64,000 nt of DNA from Shewanella mesophila (GCF_019457515.1 NZ_CP080421.1:2604001-2668000), one strand, 5' to 3'; positions 21,401-29,548 are shown, numbered from the stretch's first letter. The notes: a model not told the origin generated them from the letters alone. Numbers and translations: made by a program.

Positions 21401-21886
21401 GGTAACGATCAGAGATACCCGCGCGCCATCATAAGGCGAGTCATCGGGCTGAAACAGGTTTAAACTAAAGACCATCGCCTTTAGCTGCAATGCGATATAA
21501 GGCATGATGCCAAATAGGGCGATAAGGGTAACAATGGCGGCTATTGTCTGTGATTTACCATAACGGGCAGCGATAAAATCGGCCACTGAGGTAATGTTCT
21601 GCGCTTTGGAGACGATGACCATCTTACGCAACAAGCCAAAACCTAAGGTAAAAATTAAGATAGGGCCAATGAAAATAGGTAAAAACGACCACAGATCTTG
21701 GGCCGACTGACCAACTGTGCCAAGAAAGCTCCAAGATGAACAATAAACAGCTAGGCTCAAACCATAGATCCAGCTTTGCATCTTCTTGGTAATACGGCCA
21801 AACCAACGCTCCGCTCCCCAAGCCAACAGGAAGAGCAGCGAGACATATAAAATGGCTATGACGCCCACAACAATGGTCAGATTCAT
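18464..21886 (-). CDS. crbS: CrbS-like SSSF/PAS/histidine kinase/receiver hybrid sensor
   Basis: About 1140 aa. Residues 1-~530 form a sodium:solute symporter (SSSF) domain with many membrane helices. A PAS domain lies near 615-735 (VVDKDLNLVAWNYKYAELYDYP), then a short coiled coil. The HisKA site SRFLAAVGHDLMQPLNAARL has its phospho-histidine near 790. An HATPase_c domain (GLGLGLAIADRI) and a C-terminal receiver (LADYHLDNDQNG, Asp near 1072) follow. This architecture and the divergent acs gene match CrbS of Vibrio, which with CrbR controls acetate use. ATG at 21886 is preferred over TTG at 21889. Confidence 0.92.
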   Translation of the reverse strand: MNLTIVVGVIAILYVSLLFLLAWGAERWFGRITKKMQSWIYGLSLAVYCSSWSFLGTVGQSAQDLWSFLPIFIGPILIFTLGFGLLRKMVIVSKAQNITSVADFIAARYGKSQTIAAIVTLIALFGIMPYIALQLKAMVFSLNLFQPDDSPYDGARVSLIVTALLAMFAILFGTRKLDATEHNPGMMLAIAFESLVKLAAFLLVGIVVSFGFFDGFGDIWQQAKAGDLISNPNLRLENLMPQLLVGMAAFLCMPRQFHVMMVECVDEKTLLKARWLFPLYLILFGLFVAPLALAGKVVLGDSVAADTYVINLPLALEQPVVAVIALLGTLSAATGMVIVAVVTISVMVSNEWLVPLLLRSGKIRQKNFSQFSQFLLNARRIAIIVILGMGYFSYLTFMDSDSLSALGMLSFGAFAQLAPALVGGMYWKHGNRGGVYLGLIVGFGLWCYILAQGMSDSHGVFGGELTLLDSINPNVRDVLTALMANLGCYVLGSIWFRAGVAERIQASAFVTPGQLKKTSSRKASPISQQDLLILASRFVSPTRAYESFSRFSEEAVRSDSWHKVASPELIAHTEHMLAGVLGGSSASLVMDSVLQGRDLALDEVFNLVDEASSKIILSQDMLRGAIEHAYEGMSVVDKDLNLVAWNYKYAELYDYPEDFLQQGMPIADVVRFNAERGYCGEGDIEDQVAKRVQHMRNGSPHVSERERKDGKVIKIQGNPMPSGGFVMTFTDITQYREQARELQEVNETLEARVKERTYELALLNSQLLEAKAQEENANASKSRFLAAVGHDLMQPLNAARLFTASLAQYPNLDQEGRTTLSHVNSSLKIAGELLTDLLDISKLDSGMVDVNRRDFSVSELLDGLAVEFDAMAKDYAIKFSMVPSSVTISSDLSLLRRVLQNFLTNAYRYAKGSRVLLGCRHRPGVLEIQVIDTGCGIDDREVSEIFKEFKRLDNPQSKSVSGLGLGLAIADRIARVLEHDIKVVSKLGQGSMFSISVPLGDKTNVAAPKKSNLIMQPLAGVKVLCIDNEEAILAGLESLLSRWQCEVICAGDLADARIKLGLKGVAPDIVLADYHLDNDQNGVDAMDAIRALYGEHLPGILITANTRKEIVDDVQQRGYHYMAKMVKPAALRALISSLVK

Positions 21887-21982
21887 CAATTTCCCAACAT
21901 TTTAATTCTTATGGGCTAAATAGTAGCCTAAATCTCGCTCAAATATAATCACAACATTCTAAAAATAAAGGATATTTTTTTA

Positions 21983-21998
21983 CTAGACCAATGTCTAA
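21983..21998. promoter_or_regulatory. Inverted repeat CTAGAC-N4-GTCTAA upstream of acs
   Basis: CTAGAC (21983-21988), spacer CAAT, GTCTAA (21993-21998), centred about 74 bp before the acs start in the crbS-acs intergenic region. It matches the crbR-upstream element at 7831-7846 in 11 of 12 arm bases, with the same spacing. Probable activator site; protein identity inferred. Confidence 0.55.
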
Positions 21999-22063
21999 TA
22001 GAGCTAGGTGACCGAAGCATTCCATACTTCAACTACGCACAATCAGATATTAAAGGAAATCAG

Positions 22064-24016
22064 ATGAGCACGCAGTCTCTCTATAAAGTTCCAAGCGAAA
22101 TCGCTAACAAAGCCCACATTAACGAAGAACAATACAAAAAAATGTATCAGGAGTCAGTTGTTAATCCTGAAGGTTTCTGGAGAGAGCATGGTCAGCGTAT
22201 CGATTGGATAAAGCCTTTCACTAAGGTAAAGAAAACTTCTTTTGATGATCATAACCTCTCTATTAACTGGTTTTATGACGGTACGCTTAACGCATCGGCC
22301 AACTGTTTAGATAGACACTTGGAAAAAAGTGCCGATAAGGTCGCAATCATCTGGGAAGGCGATGACGCAGCAGAGCAGCGCACACTAACTTACGGTGAAT
22401 TACATAAAGAAGTGTGTAAGTTTGCCAATGCCCTTCGTAGCCAAGGGGTCCGTCGTGGTGATGTCGTCACCGTATATATGCCTATGGTGCCCGAAGCCGC
22501 TATCGTCATGCTTGCTTGTGCCCGTATTGGCGCGGTTCATTCTGTTGTATTTGGTGGTTTCTCACCAGACTCTATCGCATCGCGAGTTATCGATGGTAAA
22601 TCAAAAGTGGTTATCACTGCCGATGAAGGCATTCGTGGCGGCCGTATTATTCCGCTTAAAGCCAATATCGATGAAGCCCTGTCTCATCCTGATGTTACTT
22701 GTGTCGAAAAAGTGATTGTTTATGAGCGCACAGGCAACAAAATCAACTGGGTAGAAGGCCGAGATATTAAATGGCAATCGCTCATGGATACCGCTTCTGA
22801 GCACTGCGTGCCTGAAGAGATGGGCGCGGAAGACCCACTATTTCTACTCTATACCTCTGGATCTACGGGTAACCCTAAAGGTGTTTTACACACCACTGGC
22901 GGGTACATGGTTTATGCCTCTATGACCCATGAGTATGTGTTTGACTATAAAGATGGCGAAGTCTACTGGTGTACCGCCGATGTCGGTTGGATCACTGGGC
23001 ACTCCTATATGGTATACGGCCCGCTAGCAAACGGCGCGACGGTGCTTATTCACGAAGGTGTACCTAACTACCCAACGCCAGCTCGCCTTGGTGAAATGGT
23101 GGACCGTCATAAGGTCAATATTCTCTATACCGCACCGACACTCATCCGCGCCTTAATGGCTGAAGGTAAAGAGCAGTTTGACAAATTCGACGGTAGTTCG
23201 CTGCGGATAATGGGATCGGTCGGTGAGCCGATTAATCCAGAGGCGTGGCGCTGGTATCACGAAGTCATTGGCCACGAGCAGTGCCCAATCGTGGACACCT
23301 GGTGGCAAACTGAAACGGGCGGTATCTTGATCAGCCCTCTGCCAGGGGCTACCGATACTAAGCCTGGCTCTGCCACTCGCCCCTTCTTCGGTGTACAACC
23401 TGCGCTAGTCGATAACATGGGTAACATTGTTGACGGTGCGACAGAGGGCAACTTAGTTATTCTCGACTCTTGGCCTGGACAGATGCGCACGGTTTATGGC
23501 GACCATGATCGCTTCGCATTGACTTACTTCAAGACATTCCGAGGAATGTACTTTACTGGCGATGGCGCGCGACGTGATGAAGATGGTTACTACTGGATCA
23601 CTGGGCGTGTTGATGACGTGATTAACGTCTCTGGCCATCGCTTAGGTACAGCAGAAGTTGAAAGCGCCCTCGTCGCCCATGAGCAAGTCGCAGAGGCCGC
23701 GGTTGTGGGTTATCCCCACGACATTAAGGGCCAAGGCATCTACGCCTATGTGACACTCACCAAAGGCACGGCTGAAAGTGAAGAGCTTCGCCAAGAGCTG
23801 CGTCAATGGGTCCGTAAGGAGATTGGTGCGCTTGCAACACCTGATCTTATCCAATGGGCTGGAGGCTTGCCAAAGACGCGTTCGGGTAAGATTATGCGCC
23901 GCTTCTTACGTAAGATCGCTGCCAACGAAGTGACCAACTTAGGTGACTCTTCAACCCTAGCCGATCCAGCGGTTATCGATACTCTTATCGAAAGTCGCCT
24001 TAACCGCAGCGAATAA
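22064..24016 (+). CDS. acs: Acetyl-CoA synthetase
   Basis: A 650-aa AMP-forming acyl-CoA synthetase that activates acetate to acetyl-CoA. Motifs are [12 protein letters not shown] near residue 262, WWQTETGG for the adenylate, the hinge-region [14 protein letters not shown], and the C-terminal [11 protein letters not shown] whose lysine (about 609) is the known acetylation switch. RBS AAGGAAA precedes the ATG. It is divergent from crbS with a candidate operator between, and a terminator follows. Confidence 0.97.
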   Translation: MSTQSLYKVPSEIANKAHINEEQYKKMYQESVVNPEGFWREHGQRIDWIKPFTKVKKTSFDDHNLSINWFYDGTLNASANCLDRHLEKSADKVAIIWEGDDAAEQRTLTYGELHKEVCKFANALRSQGVRRGDVVTVYMPMVPEAAIVMLACARIGAVHSVVFGGFSPDSIASRVIDGKSKVVITADEGIRGGRIIPLKANIDEALSHPDVTCVEKVIVYERTGNKINWVEGRDIKWQSLMDTASEHCVPEEMGAEDPLFLLYTSGSTGNPKGVLHTTGGYMVYASMTHEYVFDYKDGEVYWCTADVGWITGHSYMVYGPLANGATVLIHEGVPNYPTPARLGEMVDRHKVNILYTAPTLIRALMAEGKEQFDKFDGSSLRIMGSVGEPINPEAWRWYHEVIGHEQCPIVDTWWQTETGGILISPLPGATDTKPGSATRPFFGVQPALVDNMGNIVDGATEGNLVILDSWPGQMRTVYGDHDRFALTYFKTFRGMYFTGDGARRDEDGYYWITGRVDDVINVSGHRLGTAEVESALVAHEQVAEAAVVGYPHDIKGQGIYAYVTLTKGTAESEELRQELRQWVRKEIGALATPDLIQWAGGLPKTRSGKIMRRFLRKIAANEVTNLGDSSTLADPAVIDTLIESRLNRSE

Positions 24017-24048
24017 CTGCGGAGTTAAGTTTAATAGTTCTCTCTTCT

Positions 24049-24073
24049 AGCCCCTCTTTGAGGGGCTTTTTTT
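24049..24073 (+). terminator. Rho-independent terminator of acs
   Basis: AGCCCCT (24049-24055) pairs with AGGGGCT (24061-24067) followed by a T run. Confidence 0.88.
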
Positions 24074-24119
24074 AGCTGTTTTTTTGCCTTTTTAATGACA
24101 AAACTGGCCGCCGACTAGG

Positions 24120-25907
24120 GTGCACTGGTATCCTGTTCCTTCGATACCTTCAGCAACACGATTACCCTTGCAACTACGAGATTACCAACAACAAGCCGTT
24201 GACGCCGCGGTGCGTCATTTTAAAGCAAGCCAAGACTCTGCGGTGTTAGTACTTCCTACCGGCGCAGGTAAAAGTATTGTTATCGCGGAATTAGCCCGTA
24301 TCGCCCGTGGCCGCATCTTAGTGCTGACCCATGTTAAAGAGTTAGTGGCGCAAAACGCTGAAAAAGTCGGTCTACTAACTGATGCGGCCAGTATCTACTC
24401 TGCTGGGCTAAAACAAAAATCGACGGCGAATAAAACGGTTGTTGCCAGTATTCAATCAGCGGTTAAGAGTCCATCGCAATTTAAAGAGCCCTACTCTTTA
24501 GTGATTATTGATGAGTGTCACCGTGTTAGTGCAGATAAAGAGAGCCAATATCAGAAATTGCTTAACCATCTGCAAAAGCAAAACCCCAAACTTAAATTAT
24601 TAGGCCTAACAGCAACCCCCTATCGACTCGATTCAGGTTGGATTTATCGTTACCACTATCACGGTAAAATGGGAAACAGCCAACATCCAGCATTTGAGCA
24701 GTGCATTTTTGAGTTGCCAATGAGGCCGCTAATAAAACAGGGATTCTTAACCTCACCAAAACTGTTTGATGGCCTGTCCGCACAATATGATTTCAGTACT
24801 CTTCAAGCCTCGACGACTGGTGAGTACCGAGAGCAAGAGGTCAATGCCTTGCTCAATATTGCAGGTCGAGCGACTCAAGCTATCGTTGAGCAGATCATTG
24901 CACTATCGAAGCACAAACAGGGCACCATTATTTTTGCCGCAACGGTAAGACATGCACAAGAGATCATGGCCCTTCTCAGTGATGAGCAAGCGGGACTTAT
25001 CACAGCCTCAACGCCGTCAGATGAACGTGATGAGATCATTGATACCTTTAAGCGGCGGCAGCTTAAATACTTGGTCAATGTTGCAGTGCTAACCACTGGC
25101 TTCGACGCCCCCCATGTAGACCTTATCGCCATCTTAAGACCCACTGCATCGGTTAGCCTATTTCAGCAGATGGTAGGTCGTGGCCTGCGGATCTGCGAGG
25201 GAAAGACAGATTGTCTGGTGATTGATTATGCCGCCAACGGTTTTGACCTGTTTTTCCCTGAAGTTGGCCACGCAAAACCCGATAGCAAGAGTGTTCCGGT
25301 TCAAGTCCACTGCCCGGTCTGTCACTTCGCCAATATTTTTTGGGGACTGGTCGATGATGATGGAGATTTAATCGAGCACTTTGGACGCCGATGCCAAGCT
25401 GTGCTCGAAACCAAAGATGGTAAGCAACAATGTGATTTTCGCTTTCGCTCTAAATCCTGCCCTTATTGTGGTGAAGAAAACGATATTGCAGCAAAGATAT
25501 GTCAGCACTGCGATCAGGTGTTAGTTGATCCAGATAAACGCCTTAAAGAGGTACTACAGCAAAAACATCATCACCTATTTCGTTGCCAAGAGATGCTGTT
25601 AGAGCACCATCAGGATAAGCTACGAGTCCGCTATATCGATATTGAGGGAAACGACTTTAGTTGTTATTTCAATTTTCAGACTCCGGCACAAATAAAGGCC
25701 TTCTACGCGATATTTGTTCATCAACACACTCGAACACCAGGCTGTAAACACCCCAAATTAAATAGTGTCGAACAGGTTATCGCCGCAAAAGATGCCTTCA
25801 GACACCCAGATCTATTACTGCTTAAGAAAGGTAAAAAAGGGTGGGAATTGTTAGAGCGATTTTTCGACTATCAGGGTCGATTTCACACCGAGAATAAGTT
25901 TGTCTAA
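24120..25907 (+). CDS. radD: RadD-type superfamily 2 DNA helicase
   Basis: A 595-aa helicase closely resembling E. coli RadD (YejH). It has motif I LPTGAGKS near residue 45, DEAH-type box IIDECHR near 130, motif III TATPYRL near 163 and motif VI QQMVGRGLR near 348. The C-terminal zinc cysteines are CPVCHFANIFW and CPYCGEENDIAAKICQHC. RadD takes part in recombinational repair and RecA-linked strand exchange. The frame start is GTG at 24120 without a good RBS. Similarity begins at LQLRDYQQ, so a TTG at about 24168 could be the true start. Confidence 0.9.
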   Translation: MHWYPVPSIPSATRLPLQLRDYQQQAVDAAVRHFKASQDSAVLVLPTGAGKSIVIAELARIARGRILVLTHVKELVAQNAEKVGLLTDAASIYSAGLKQKSTANKTVVASIQSAVKSPSQFKEPYSLVIIDECHRVSADKESQYQKLLNHLQKQNPKLKLLGLTATPYRLDSGWIYRYHYHGKMGNSQHPAFEQCIFELPMRPLIKQGFLTSPKLFDGLSAQYDFSTLQASTTGEYREQEVNALLNIAGRATQAIVEQIIALSKHKQGTIIFAATVRHAQEIMALLSDEQAGLITASTPSDERDEIIDTFKRRQLKYLVNVAVLTTGFDAPHVDLIAILRPTASVSLFQQMVGRGLRICEGKTDCLVIDYAANGFDLFFPEVGHAKPDSKSVPVQVHCPVCHFANIFWGLVDDDGDLIEHFGRRCQAVLETKDGKQQCDFRFRSKSCPYCGEENDIAAKICQHCDQVLVDPDKRLKEVLQQKHHHLFRCQEMLLEHHQDKLRVRYIDIEGNDFSCYFNFQTPAQIKAFYAIFVHQHTRTPGCKHPKLNSVEQVIAAKDAFRHPDLLLLKKGKKGWELLERFFDYQGRFHTENKFV

Positions 25908-25972
25908 TTGAGAATATGCAATCGGTTCATCGCTATGGTATAAAGTGTCGAATCATTTTTTCAGGAGCGTAT

Positions 25973-26230
25973 ATGTTTGTTGTAATTTTTGGCCGTCCTG
26001 GCTGTCCTTACTGCGTTAGAGCTGTCCAGTTATCAGAGCAACTAGTAGAAGCTCGTGATGACTTCAAATTCAAGTATGTGGATATCCATGCAGAAGGGAT
26101 CAGTAAAGCCGATCTTGAAAAGACAGTTGGTAAGCCAGTAGAAACAGTGCCACAAATCTTCGTTGATCAAGTTCATGTTGGTGGCTGTACTGAATTTGAA
26201 CAATATGTACGCGACAATAACTTGCTATAA
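25973..26230 (+). CDS. grxA: Glutaredoxin 1
   Basis: An 85-aa glutaredoxin, the same length as E. coli GrxA, with active site C11-P-Y-C14 and the conserved GKPVETVPQIFVDQVHVGG. It reduces disulfides, including those of ribonucleotide reductase, using glutathione. The frame is open upstream to 25916, but AGGAG at 25963-25967 fixes the ATG at 25973. A terminator follows. Confidence 0.95.
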   Translation: MFVVIFGRPGCPYCVRAVQLSEQLVEARDDFKFKYVDIHAEGISKADLEKTVGKPVETVPQIFVDQVHVGGCTEFEQYVRDNNLL

Positions 26231-26261
26231 GCAGTAAATGTGCTGTAGATAAATAATAAAA

Positions 26262-26284
26262 AAGGAGGCTAAGCCTCCTTTTTT
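26262..26284. terminator. Bidirectional terminator between grxA and the porin gene
   Basis: AAGGAGGCT (26262-26270) and AGCCTCCTT (26272-26280) form the hairpin, with A and T runs outside. The flanking genes converge. Confidence 0.88.
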
Positions 26285-26298
26285 CTTTACTAACATTT

Positions 26299-27441
26299 TT
26301 ACAAAACGTACTTAAGTGAGAACATCACACGATTTAACTCACCTTTATCACCATTCTGTTTCTTGTTTTCTGCATACATATATTCGACGCCAACAGTGAT
26401 AGGTTTCACCGGGGAGTAAAGTAAATTTACATAGCCAGAATATGACTCTTCATTTACGGCGCCTCCGGTCAGAGCGACATCGTTGTCAGCTTTAAAACCT
26501 GAGAGTGTAAAGCTTGAACGCCATTTATCATTCCACCAATGTCGATAAGATGCAAAACCACCATAAGAGCTGATCGTCTGAATATCGCCATCGGCATCTA
26601 GCACACCAGCATTAGCATAGTTAAGCGCCATATAACGTCCCATACCGTCACCAGCTGTCGCAGATAGCTTGATATCATCATCACCTACAGGGATCACGCC
26701 TGTGAAGCTCACACCGTAACCCATGGTCTGTGAGTCAATATTCCCTTTTTCAATGTTGAGCTGCCTTGCTAAACCAGCGACCGTAAACTTAGCGCCACCT
26801 TCGGTCTTAAAGTTATAGCGAGCAACGAAATCGGGCACCATACCGCTACCGCTAACGATACGAGCTCCTCCGCCGTTTGGTGTTACCGTTGTCTCAGGAT
26901 TTTCAATGGCAAATTGGAAGCCCCCATTGGTATAGCGCACCTGCGTCTGACGAACGAACGGCGTGCCCTCTGCCGCACCGACAAAATCTAAGTTCTCAGG
27001 TAGTGCGCCAGGATTTTGAAACGTCGACCATGTTTGACCCACGGTCCAATTATCGAAACTAACAAAAGCGTGACGAATACGTGGCGAATAACTGTTTGAT
27101 ACTCGCTCATTACCATCGGGATGAGTCATAAAATCAAGTTCAATGAAGCCACTTAGCTTATGTCCATCAAGATCGGTGGTACTCTTAAAATTAAAACGCG
27201 ATTCACGTGCTTGAAAATCGACAACCTGCTCACCATTGCCAGCAGTACCGTAAATAGTCCCTGGCACATAAAACTGACGAGATAGATTTCCTGAGTCTGG
27301 TGCGCCGTTACTGTAGTCACTAAACATCACGTCAGCTTTGACATATCCACCAAACTTAAATTCGGTTTCCGCTACAGCAATGGTTGAACTCATCGCAAGC
27401 ATGGTTGCTACAGCGGTTAAAGATAGTTTTAATTTTGTCAT
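26299..27441 (-). CDS. DcaP-like outer-membrane porin
   Basis: About 380 aa with a signal peptide (LTAVATMLAMSSTIAVAET). The mature part starts FKFGGYVKADVMFSDYS, contains QARESRFNFKSTTDLDG and IRHAFVSF, and ends with a C-terminal aromatic-type beta-signal (RVMFSLKYVL). These features fit the DcaP trimeric porin family, implicated in uptake of small carboxylates and other solutes. GGGAGAG sets the ATG at 27441 rather than the upstream frame start at 27471. The upstream region has GTCTAA-type sites shared with acs and crbR. Confidence 0.88.
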   Translation of the reverse strand: MTKLKLSLTAVATMLAMSSTIAVAETEFKFGGYVKADVMFSDYSNGAPDSGNLSRQFYVPGTIYGTAGNGEQVVDFQARESRFNFKSTTDLDGHKLSGFIELDFMTHPDGNERVSNSYSPRIRHAFVSFDNWTVGQTWSTFQNPGALPENLDFVGAAEGTPFVRQTQVRYTNGGFQFAIENPETTVTPNGGGARIVSGSGMVPDFVARYNFKTEGGAKFTVAGLARQLNIEKGNIDSQTMGYGVSFTGVIPVGDDDIKLSATAGDGMGRYMALNYANAGVLDADGDIQTISSYGGFASYRHWWNDKWRSSFTLSGFKADNDVALTGGAVNEESYSGYVNLLYSPVKPITVGVEYMYAENKKQNGDKGELNRVMFSLKYVL

Positions 27442-27516
27442 TTTTCTCTCCCTTATCATTATTATCAGCATGAATATGACTGAGTTAACAAAGTTACAAC
27501 ATTAGCAATACGTCTA

Positions 27517-27576
27517 TCAGACAAAGGTCGAATAGTGATGTCTAATTAAGGGGTTGCGCATAGTGAATTGGTCTAA
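27517..27576. promoter_or_regulatory. Cluster of GTCTAA-type sites upstream of the porin
   Basis: TCAGAC-AAAG-GTCGAA (27517-27532) matches the acs/crbR inverted repeat with two arm mismatches, centred about 84 bp before the porin start. Further GTCTAA half-sites lie at 27540-27545 and 27571-27576. This suggests co-regulation with acs. Confidence 0.4.
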
Positions 27577-27713
27577 CCAAACTCTCTGGACATGAGGTTG
27601 CGATGAATTTTAATTGCCCACGACACCGAGCTCTACGCATCTAAGATCATCGACTAAGCTAACAATAGGGATCAAACAGGCATATCAATCGAAAGGGGAC
27701 TAAACAAAGAAGT

Positions 27714-27810
27714 TGTGGGTTGTGAAGGATTCGAACCTTCGACCAATGTGGATTAAAAAGTAAAGCCAACAGCCTCTTTGCATTAACTGCATCGACTGAC
27801 CTAACAATAG
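27714..27810 (-). pseudogene. Decayed tRNA-Lys relic A
   Basis: The T arm and 3' acceptor half are intact-looking (GGTCGAAGGTTCGAATCC region), but the anticodon arm carries insertions, the D arm is disrupted and the 5' acceptor strand is lost. A fainter relic may extend to about 27635. Confidence 0.6.
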
Positions 27811-27855
27811 CGTTCAAACAGGGATATTAATCGAAATGGGGAGTAAACAAAGAAG

Positions 27856-27950
27856 TGGTGGGTCGTGAAAGATTCGAACCTTCGACCAATGTGGAGTAAA
27901 GCCAACTGCCTCTTTGCATTAACTGCATCAACTGACCTAACACTAGGGAT
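27856..27950 (-). pseudogene. Decayed tRNA-Lys relic B
   Basis: It has the same decay pattern as relic A, retaining the CCA end, T arm and part of the anticodon stem. The linker between relics (ATCAAACAGGGATAT type) is itself repeated. Confidence 0.6.
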
Positions 27951-28010
27951 CAAACAGGGATATTTAATCAAACAGGGATATTTAATCAAAAAGGGGAATA
28001 GACAAAGAAG

Positions 28011-28086
28011 TGGTGGGTCGTGAAGGATTCGAACCTTCGACCAATTGGTTAAAAGCCAACTGCTCTACCGACTGAGCTAACGACCC
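28011..28086 (-). tRNA. tRNA-Lys(UUU), copy 1
   Basis: A 76-nt cloverleaf with encoded CCA. Acceptor GGGTCGT pairs with ACGACCC, the anticodon loop is CTTTTAA (anticodon UUU), and the T loop is GGTTCGAATCC. It decodes AAA/AAG. It is the promoter-distal member of seven copies spaced exactly 202 bp. Confidence 0.97.
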
Positions 28087-28095
28087 ATCTAACTG

Positions 28096-28176
28096 ATAAC
28101 GATGTGAATTAACCTTCATCAATGGTTAAAAGCCAACTGCCCTTTCTCTATACAATAGCGACTGAGCTAACGACCC
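28096..28176 (-). pseudogene. Pseudo-tRNA-Lys in unit 1
   Basis: It keeps GGGTCGTTAGCTCAGTCG and the anticodon arm with CTTTTAA, but the D loop holds an insertion (CTATTGTATAGAGAAAG) and the T arm is degraded. Confidence 0.75.
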
Positions 28177-28212
28177 ATCTGGTACCTACTTCTTTAACCA
28201 CTTGCAGAAAAG

Positions 28213-28288
28213 TGGTGGGTCGTGAAGGATTCGAACCTTCGACCAATTGGTTAAAAGCCAACTGCTCTACCGACTGAGCTAACGACCC
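28213..28288 (-). tRNA. tRNA-Lys(UUU), copy 2
   Basis: Identical by eye to copy 1, offset by 202 bp. Confidence 0.97.
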
Positions 28289-28297
28289 ATCTAACTG

Positions 28298-28378
28298 ATA
28301 ACGATGTGAATTAACCTTCATCAATGGTTAAAAGCCAACTGCCCTTTCTCTATACAATAGCGACTGAGCTAACGACCC
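28298..28378 (-). pseudogene. Pseudo-tRNA-Lys in unit 2
   Basis: Same D-loop insertion and T-arm decay as the unit 1 relic. Confidence 0.75.
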
Positions 28379-28414
28379 ATCTGGTACCTACTTCTTTAAC
28401 CACTTGCAGAAAAG

Positions 28415-28490
28415 TGGTGGGTCGTGAAGGATTCGAACCTTCGACCAATTGGTTAAAAGCCAACTGCTCTACCGACTGAGCTAACGACCC
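28415..28490 (-). tRNA. tRNA-Lys(UUU), copy 3
   Basis: Identical by eye to copy 1, with CCA encoded. Confidence 0.97.
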
Positions 28491-28499
28491 ATCTAACTG

Positions 28500-28580
28500 A
28501 TAACGATGTGAATTAACCTTCATCAATGGTTAAAAGCCAACTGCCCTTTCTCTATACAATAGCGACTGAGCTAACGACCC
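28500..28580 (-). pseudogene. Pseudo-tRNA-Lys in unit 3
   Basis: Same structure as the unit 1 relic. Confidence 0.75.
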
Positions 28581-28616
28581 ATCTGGTACCTACTTCTTTA
28601 ACCACTTGCAGAAAAG

Positions 28617-28692
28617 TGGTGGGTCGTGAAGGATTCGAACCTTCGACCAATTGGTTAAAAGCCAACTGCTCTACCGACTGAGCTAACGACCC
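28617..28692 (-). tRNA. tRNA-Lys(UUU), copy 4
   Basis: Identical by eye to copy 1, with CCA encoded. Confidence 0.97.
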
Positions 28693-28701
28693 ATCTAACT
28701 G

Positions 28702-28782
28702 ATAACGATGTGAATTAACCTTCATCAATGGTTAAAAGCCAACTGCCCTTTCTCTATACAATAGCGACTGAGCTAACGACCC
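28702..28782 (-). pseudogene. Pseudo-tRNA-Lys in unit 4
   Basis: Same structure as the unit 1 relic. Confidence 0.75.
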
Positions 28783-28818
28783 ATCTGGTACCTACTTCTT
28801 TAACCACTTGCAGAAAAG

Positions 28819-28894
28819 TGGTGGGTCGTGAAGGATTCGAACCTTCGACCAATTGGTTAAAAGCCAACTGCTCTACCGACTGAGCTAACGACCC
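28819..28894 (-). tRNA. tRNA-Lys(UUU), copy 5
   Basis: Identical by eye to copy 1, with CCA encoded. Confidence 0.97.
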
Positions 28895-28903
28895 ATCTAA
28901 CTG

Positions 28904-28984
28904 ATAACGATGTGAATTAACCTTCATCAATGGTTAAAAGCCAACTGCCCTTTCTCTATACAATAGCGACTGAGCTAACGACCC
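28904..28984 (-). pseudogene. Pseudo-tRNA-Lys in unit 5
   Basis: Same structure as the unit 1 relic. Confidence 0.75.
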
Positions 28985-29020
28985 ATCTGGTACCTACTTC
29001 TTTAACCACTTGCAGAAAAG

Positions 29021-29096
29021 TGGTGGGTCGTGAAGGATTCGAACCTTCGACCAATTGGTTAAAAGCCAACTGCTCTACCGACTGAGCTAACGACCC
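29021..29096 (-). tRNA. tRNA-Lys(UUU), copy 6
   Basis: Identical by eye to copy 1, with CCA encoded. Confidence 0.97.
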
Positions 29097-29105
29097 ATCT
29101 AACTG

Positions 29106-29186
29106 ATAACGATGTGAATTAACCTTCATCAATGGTTAAAAGCCAACTGCCCTTTCTCTATACAATAGCGACTGAGCTAACGACCC
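29106..29186 (-). pseudogene. Pseudo-tRNA-Lys in unit 6
   Basis: Same structure as the unit 1 relic. Confidence 0.75.
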
Positions 29187-29222
29187 ATCTGGTACCTACT
29201 TCTTTAACCACTTGCAGAAAAG

Positions 29223-29298
29223 TGGTGGGTCGTGAAGGATTCGAACCTTCGACCAATTGGTTAAAAGCCAACTGCTCTACCGACTGAGCTAACGACCC
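29223..29298 (-). tRNA. tRNA-Lys(UUU), copy 7 (promoter-proximal intact copy)
   Basis: Identical by eye to copy 1, with CCA encoded. Confidence 0.97.
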
Positions 29299-29307
29299 AT
29301 CTAACTG

Positions 29308-29388
29308 ATAACGATGTGAATTAACCTTCAGCAATGGTTAAAAGCCAACTGCCCTTTCTCTATACAATAGCGACTGAGCTAACGACCC
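29308..29388 (-). pseudogene. Pseudo-tRNA-Lys in unit 7 (first in transcript)
   Basis: Same structure as the other relics, with one visible base difference (CAGCAATGG instead of CATCAATGG near 29330). It is the first tRNA-like element after the promoter. Confidence 0.75.
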
Positions 29389-29449
29389 ATCTAACATCTA
29401 AACCTTGCTGATTTAGCGCCCTAGCGACTACGCCGCTTTGAGGGCGCCT

Positions 29450-29477
29450 ATAATACCTTTTTCATCTTCTCATGCAA
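29450..29477 (-). promoter_or_regulatory. Promoter of the tRNA-Lys array
   Basis: On the minus strand: -35 TTGCAT (29472-29477), 16-bp spacer, -10 TATTAT (29450-29455), then a GC-rich discriminator GGCGCCC (29442-29448) typical of stringently controlled stable-RNA promoters. No other promoter-like sequence is needed for the array. Confidence 0.75.
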
Positions 29478-29548
29478 GTGCAAATTTCCCATTTTTTATC
29501 GTTTGCATGAAAAACAGACTAAGAGTATGTTTTTTAGTTACATAGAGA

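Larger units (their letters stand above)
28011..29388 (-). repeat. Seven tandem 202-bp tRNA-Lys/pseudo-tRNA units
   Basis: Seven units repeat at an exact 202-bp period. Each holds one intact tRNA-Lys, one relic and the linker with GGTACCTACTTCTTTAACC. The last linker before the promoter differs. Near-perfect identity implies recent amplification or gene conversion. Confidence 0.95.

Noticed and set aside
28011..29388. Possible CRISPR-like array because of regular repeats
   Set aside because: The units are 202 bp with intact tRNA-Lys genes and identical linkers; there are no variable spacers and no cas genes.
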